The notes beneath the pieces are model-generated. The model was not told the DNA's origin. It made no database searches and worked only from the letters and a program-made list of their open reading frames with translations. A stretch of 64,000 nt of DNA, taken from positions 29,304,827-29,368,826 of the forward strand of contig OY783196.1 in NCBI GenBank assembly GCA_963678675.1. Reading direction: 5' to 3'. The position numbers and the translations under genes are program-made. This DNA is from Xiphydria camelus (lineage: Eukaryota; Arthropoda; Insecta; Hymenoptera; Xiphydriidae). Positions 61,866 through 64,000 of this stretch are shown piece after piece; the stretch's first letter is position 1, and every line of letters starts with the position of its first letter.

Positions 61866-62196
61866 TAAGGGAGCGTTCACAAGTTACGTTACATTATGAG
61901 GGAAGGGTTGATGAAGAGAGGGCGTGGAGATTGGTAATTTCAATGGCATGGCGTGTAGCATATGTTCGCAGCAAAATGGCAAAAAAAACATCTGCTTCAA
62001 AATCATATAACTAAAAATGAGTATCGCGTAAAAATGATCCCATTCGTTCGACTTTTCGAAACTACCGAATTCGAAAAGTATTACGTAGCAAAATGCAGGA
62101 GAGGTCTCACGCGTTACAATCAATAGATTAAGTACGAAGGGTGAATTAAAGAAATAACGAAATAAATGTTTCGCGATTTGTGTGAACGCACCCTAA
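61866..62196. mobile_element. TIR element with GGGTGCGTTCACA-type ends
   Basis: Left taagggagcgttcacaagtt, right complement of ttagggtgcgttcacacaaa: 17-bp imperfect inverted ends around 330 bp. The class is unassigned and no ORF was recognised. Confidence 0.55.
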
Positions 62197-63495
62197 CGGA
62201 AAATTTTCCGAGCGAACCTGTTCGCGCTCCCGGACGGTCGTATATATAACGTGGCACGGTTGAAAGCTGTTTTAAAAGTCATCATCCGTTATCGATATCG
62301 GATACAGGTCGGATAATATATAATAGGCAATAATGCAACGGCAATGTATCAAGCCGCCAACAGATTCTATCGACAAGCTGTCGCTGCTATTATACCTTAC
62401 ACCCGGTATAAATATATTATTAACGTCGGCATCGGCTCGAGTGTAAGAAAAGCGGACTGGTATAGATGACTGGGGGATGTATACGGAAGCCTCTATATAT
62501 TTGTCCATACTATACATAATATATGTATAGTGAGAGGGTGTTCCGGACTGACCCACTGTGAAATTCATAATGTCGAAGTTGCAAATTCGACCTCTGAAAT
62601 GTTTGCCGCTAACGGTCAGATGAATTCTTTTTCTTACGATGACACGTATTTCATCGACGAGAGAAAACTGAGGCGGTAAAAAAAATTAATCTCACATCAG
62701 GCAATAAAGATTCCGAGCCGACAGAACTGCGATAACGGAGTTTTTATAAGTGCCAAACACCCCCAGTAATTTGAAACCGGCAATAAATATACATATGGGT
62801 AAATTAAGGTGTCTACCGGGCCTGTACCTCGCAACGCGAACCTTCGCCCGATCAACCCCCCACCTCCCTTTAGAACACGTTCCTGTAAGGAGTTTAAAGG
62901 CAATACGGGGTGAAATTTATTCTCGGGGATACGGCGGTATACTTCACGACCTCCGTAAAGCAGGACGTTTATTATCGCACAAATCACAATCTGTTAGACG
63001 TTAGGCGAAGGAGAGGGGTCCTCTCGCGCGGTAGTGGATGGGAAGGAACGAAACGAGCGTTGGAGAAGGTGAAGAGGAGAGGGAAGATGGAAGCGCTCTC
63101 TCTTTGCGCGCGTGTGCACGTGTGCCTTGATAGCGCGTCATTCCACGCGACGACTGCATTTCATATACTGTGTGTATGTAGGTTTAAGCGCAACCATACG
63201 CGCGAAGGGGAGCTTCGAAAGCGAGACGTTCTCGTTAACCCATTTTTAAAGGAAGCCTTATACGAGCTATGCGTTTGCTTCGGGGCTGTCGCGCTTTTAC
63301 AGCGATCTTTAAGGTTTCGGAATTCTCCGATTCCTGTACGGAGCGTTCGAGGGGTTATGCGTGCGAGCGCCCTCGTACGGAATTCCATTTTCGCGACGAC
63401 TCGTCACTTGTAGCTTCGCTAATTGAAATATTGATGAAACACGGTGTGCGTCTCCTCGTTTTTTCTAATTAACCAAAACTATCCCCTTGGAAGGG

Positions 63496-63519
63496 GATAT
63501 ATATATATATATATATAAT
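63496..63519. repeat. (AT)n microsatellite
   Basis: AT alternation following ccttggaagggg. Confidence 0.9.
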
Positions 63520-64000
63520 AGACTTGGAATGCTTTATTAAAATATTTATTACACCGCGAAATGAAAATTTGCCGTTTAAAAATCTAAAGAATTATATGTT
63601 TCGTTTGGCAAATTGGTAATAGAATTTTTGTGCAGAGCGTCGTGGAATAATTATTGCTCAAATATAATATTACGTAACCCATCCATCTCTGTACGGTGCA
63701 GGGGAGAACATAAAAGTGCAACGGGGAGTAATACGTACGTCTACTTTAATAATCCTAATACTCTTATAGGTAATTCTCCGTGATGGGCGAGTAAAAAAAA
63801 ATAAAAGCTCTTAGAGCTTTTTGCTTCCATATTCTCCTGCTTTTATATTCTTATGCCCGTCCATCTGATATTTAGCACTCGGTGACTTCGTTCCATTAAG
63901 CGTGACTCTCGCGTTCTTATTGACAAGTATGCGAGCGTCGCGGATATTGTTTCGAGATACGCGTATTTCATATTTTATAAGAATATATGTGTACATTGAT

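Larger units (their letters stand above)
49375..64000. other. 5' flank and intergenic DNA upstream of the ADAM10-like gene
   Basis: No exon of a neighbouring gene could be recognised on either strand. ORFs reach 266 codons (55206-56006, plus) but have CpG-driven, Arg/Ser/Pro-rich composition and no domain. Supported contents are transposon relics at 51.0, 52.6, 56.6, 57, 61.0 and 61.9 kb and microsatellites. 53-56 kb, 57.5-60.6 kb and 62.2-63.5 kb hold nothing I can name. Confidence 0.55.

Noticed and set aside
1..64000. tRNA, rRNA, CRISPR array, bacterial operon or telomeric repeat
   Set aside because: No cloverleaf with a TTC-containing T-arm, no rRNA core, no spaced direct repeats and no TTAGG arrays were seen by eye on either strand.

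Overview
The window is animal, most probably insect, genomic DNA. A hymenopteran such as an ant would fit, but that is inference. There are no operons or ribosome binding sites. CpG-rich stretches alternate with AT-rich ones, coding sequence occurs only as short exons with GT-AG junctions, and the introns are packed with short palindromic transposon relics and microsatellites.

One gene is well supported, on the minus strand. It is the 5' part of an ADAM10-class metalloprotease (the Kuzbanian / Kuzbanian-like family). Three coding exons join in compatible phases. Exon 1 (49284-49374) encodes the start and signal peptide. Exon 2 (26101-26254) encodes the N-terminal prodomain. Exon 3 (20437-20558) encodes the middle of the prodomain. 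Intron 1 is about 23.0 kb and intron 2 about 5.5 kb. Intron 3 runs off the left edge (over 20.4 kb), so the protease, disintegrin and transmembrane exons lie outside the window. The region right of 49375 is the CpG-rich 5' flank and then intergenic DNA with no gene I can defend.

Layout: 1-20436 is intron 3, with TIR elements at 2.2, 6.9, 7.2, 8.2-8.8, 13.4, 16.7-17.2 and 17.7 kb and a diverged 235-bp tandem duplication beside exon 3. 20559-26100 is intron 2, with palindromic elements at 21.5, 22.2, 24.5 and 25.6 kb. 26255-49283 is intron 1, which is very repeat-rich. It holds a hAT-like element with target duplication at 39.3 kb, a tandem duplication at 42.3 kb and several transposon-in-transposon nests. 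49375-64000 is the 5' flank and intergenic DNA, with piggyBac-like MITEs at 52.6 and 61.0 kb, the 3' end of a non-LTR retrotransposon at 57 kb and long CT/GA tracts.

The main unexplained pattern is a set of at least 16 short inverted-repeat elements with unrelated interiors but the same outer ends (CACTGAGAAAA or a close variant). In the best-preserved copies a TA dinucleotide flanks both sides. This suggests several non-autonomous families moved by one Tc1/mariner-type transposase. At least six nested insertions give a relative chronology.
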